From positions 144,080 through 208,079 of the forward strand of contig JAHDQW010000002.1 of assembly GCA_018433585.1 (NCBI GenBank): a stretch of DNA of 64,000 bases, given 5' to 3'. The notes under the pieces were generated by a model, which had not been told where the DNA came from, ran no database searches, and saw nothing but the letters and a program-made list of their open reading frames with translations. Made by a program: the position numbers and the translations under genes. Below are positions 63,835 through 64,000 of the stretch, piece by piece (position 1 is the stretch's first letter; every line of letters starts with the position of its first letter). The DNA is from Candidatus Praeruminimicrobium purgamenti (lineage in GTDB: Bacteria; Elusimicrobiota; Endomicrobiia; Endomicrobiales; Endomicrobiaceae).

Positions 63835-64000
63835 CTAGTCAAACCTGAACGATAATCCTACAAAATGCGAACCCATCGTCTCTTCTACTTCCATCGGCAG
63901 TTCCAACGCATAATCTATTATCAGCTTCGTATTGTTCGCAAACGTAAATTCATAACCAAATCCTAAATCAAACGCCTCTTCCCTTCCTCCTGCCCTTATC
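63835..64000 (-). CDS. C-terminal end of an outer-membrane beta-barrel protein (partial)
   Basis: The last 54 codons of a minus-strand gene that begins beyond the right edge; stop TAG at 63835-63837. The sequence alternates polar and hydrophobic residues like beta strands: DLGFGYEFTFANNTKLIIDY, LELPM, then HFVGLSFRFD at the very end, resembling a C-terminal beta-signal (aromatic near the terminus). This resembles PorV/UPF0164-like or other small barrels seen in anaerobic Gram-negatives, but the fragment is too short to name. It would be a client of the BamA encoded in this window. Confidence 0.65.
   Translation of the reverse strand, partial: IRAGGREEAFDLGFGYEFTFANNTKLIIDYALELPMEVEETMGSHFVGLSFRFD

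Noticed and set aside
1..64000. CRISPR arrays, insertion sequences, prophage or rRNA genes
   Set aside because: No regularly spaced short repeats, transposase or integrase motifs, phage genes or rRNA-like stretches were recognised by eye on either strand.

Overview
ORGANISM. The window is an AT-rich, gene-dense stretch of a Gram-negative anaerobe. It encodes lipid A synthesis (LpxA, LpxC-FabZ, LpxD, LpxI), BamA, a membrane-bound group 4 [NiFe]-hydrogenase, and a 4,694-residue multidomain protein. My best guess is an Elusimicrobiota bacterium (Endomicrobium-like), with Omnitrophota as the alternative. This rests on gene content and protein character only; no marker gene was compared against a database.

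LAYOUT. (1) 1-3.5 kb is an accessory edge. It holds a type I modification gene (hsdM), what looks like a tiny leftover of hsdR at the first position of that operon, an unrecognised gene running off the left end, a HipB-like repressor without HipA, and a GNAT acetyltransferase. (2) 3.5-12.9 kb is an 11-gene operon for an energy-converting [NiFe]-hydrogenase with a nearly complete complex I-type membrane arm. It has a near-consensus promoter at 12.9 kb and a strong terminator at 3.45 kb. (3) 13.0-19.3 kb is bamA-lpxD-lpxC/fabZ-lpxA-lpxI. (4) 19.4-24.6 kb is hinT-rpsU-(terminator)-NIF3-like-dnaG-rpoD, an expanded macromolecular synthesis operon. (5) 24.7-26.7 kb holds a TMTC-like glycosyltransferase with TPRs and pgpA. 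(6) 26.7-35.3 kb is tRNA-Leu(TAG), tig, clpP, clpX, lon, a class V aminotransferase and serA in one tight run. (7) 35.3-37.3 kb is ychF-ribF. (8) 37.3-52.1 kb holds one giant gene of 14 kb and a small membrane-protein gene upstream of it. (9) 52.2-54.0 kb is rplU-rpmA-obg. (10) The strand switches at about 54.06 kb. On the plus strand follow an aspartate-type aminotransferase, a frameshifted CPA2 antiporter, glmS-hisH-hisF and gatCAB. At the right edge, on the minus strand, is the C-terminus of an outer-membrane beta-barrel.

MOST UNUSUAL ITEM. The giant protein has a signal-peptide-like N-terminus, a TraB/Tiki-like region and an embedded CPBP (CAAX-type) intramembrane protease with all three signature motifs. 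These are followed by two copies, offset by about 1.8 thousand residues, of a module made of a helical/alpha-beta region, a phosphohistidine swivelling domain and a PPDK/PEP-synthase-type ATP-grasp domain. No PEP/pyruvate TIM barrel is visible. The histidine domain precedes the ATP-grasp domain, as in glucan, water dikinases. I read it as a membrane-anchored double dikinase of unknown acceptor.

HOW THE GENES WORK TOGETHER. The hydrogenase couples ferredoxin-linked H2 metabolism to an ion gradient. The lpx/bamA, pgpA and beta-barrel genes build the envelope. The dnaG/rpoD, Clp/Lon/trigger factor, ribosomal and GTPase genes are core housekeeping. The right end concentrates three glutamine amidotransferases (GlmS, HisHF, GatCAB).
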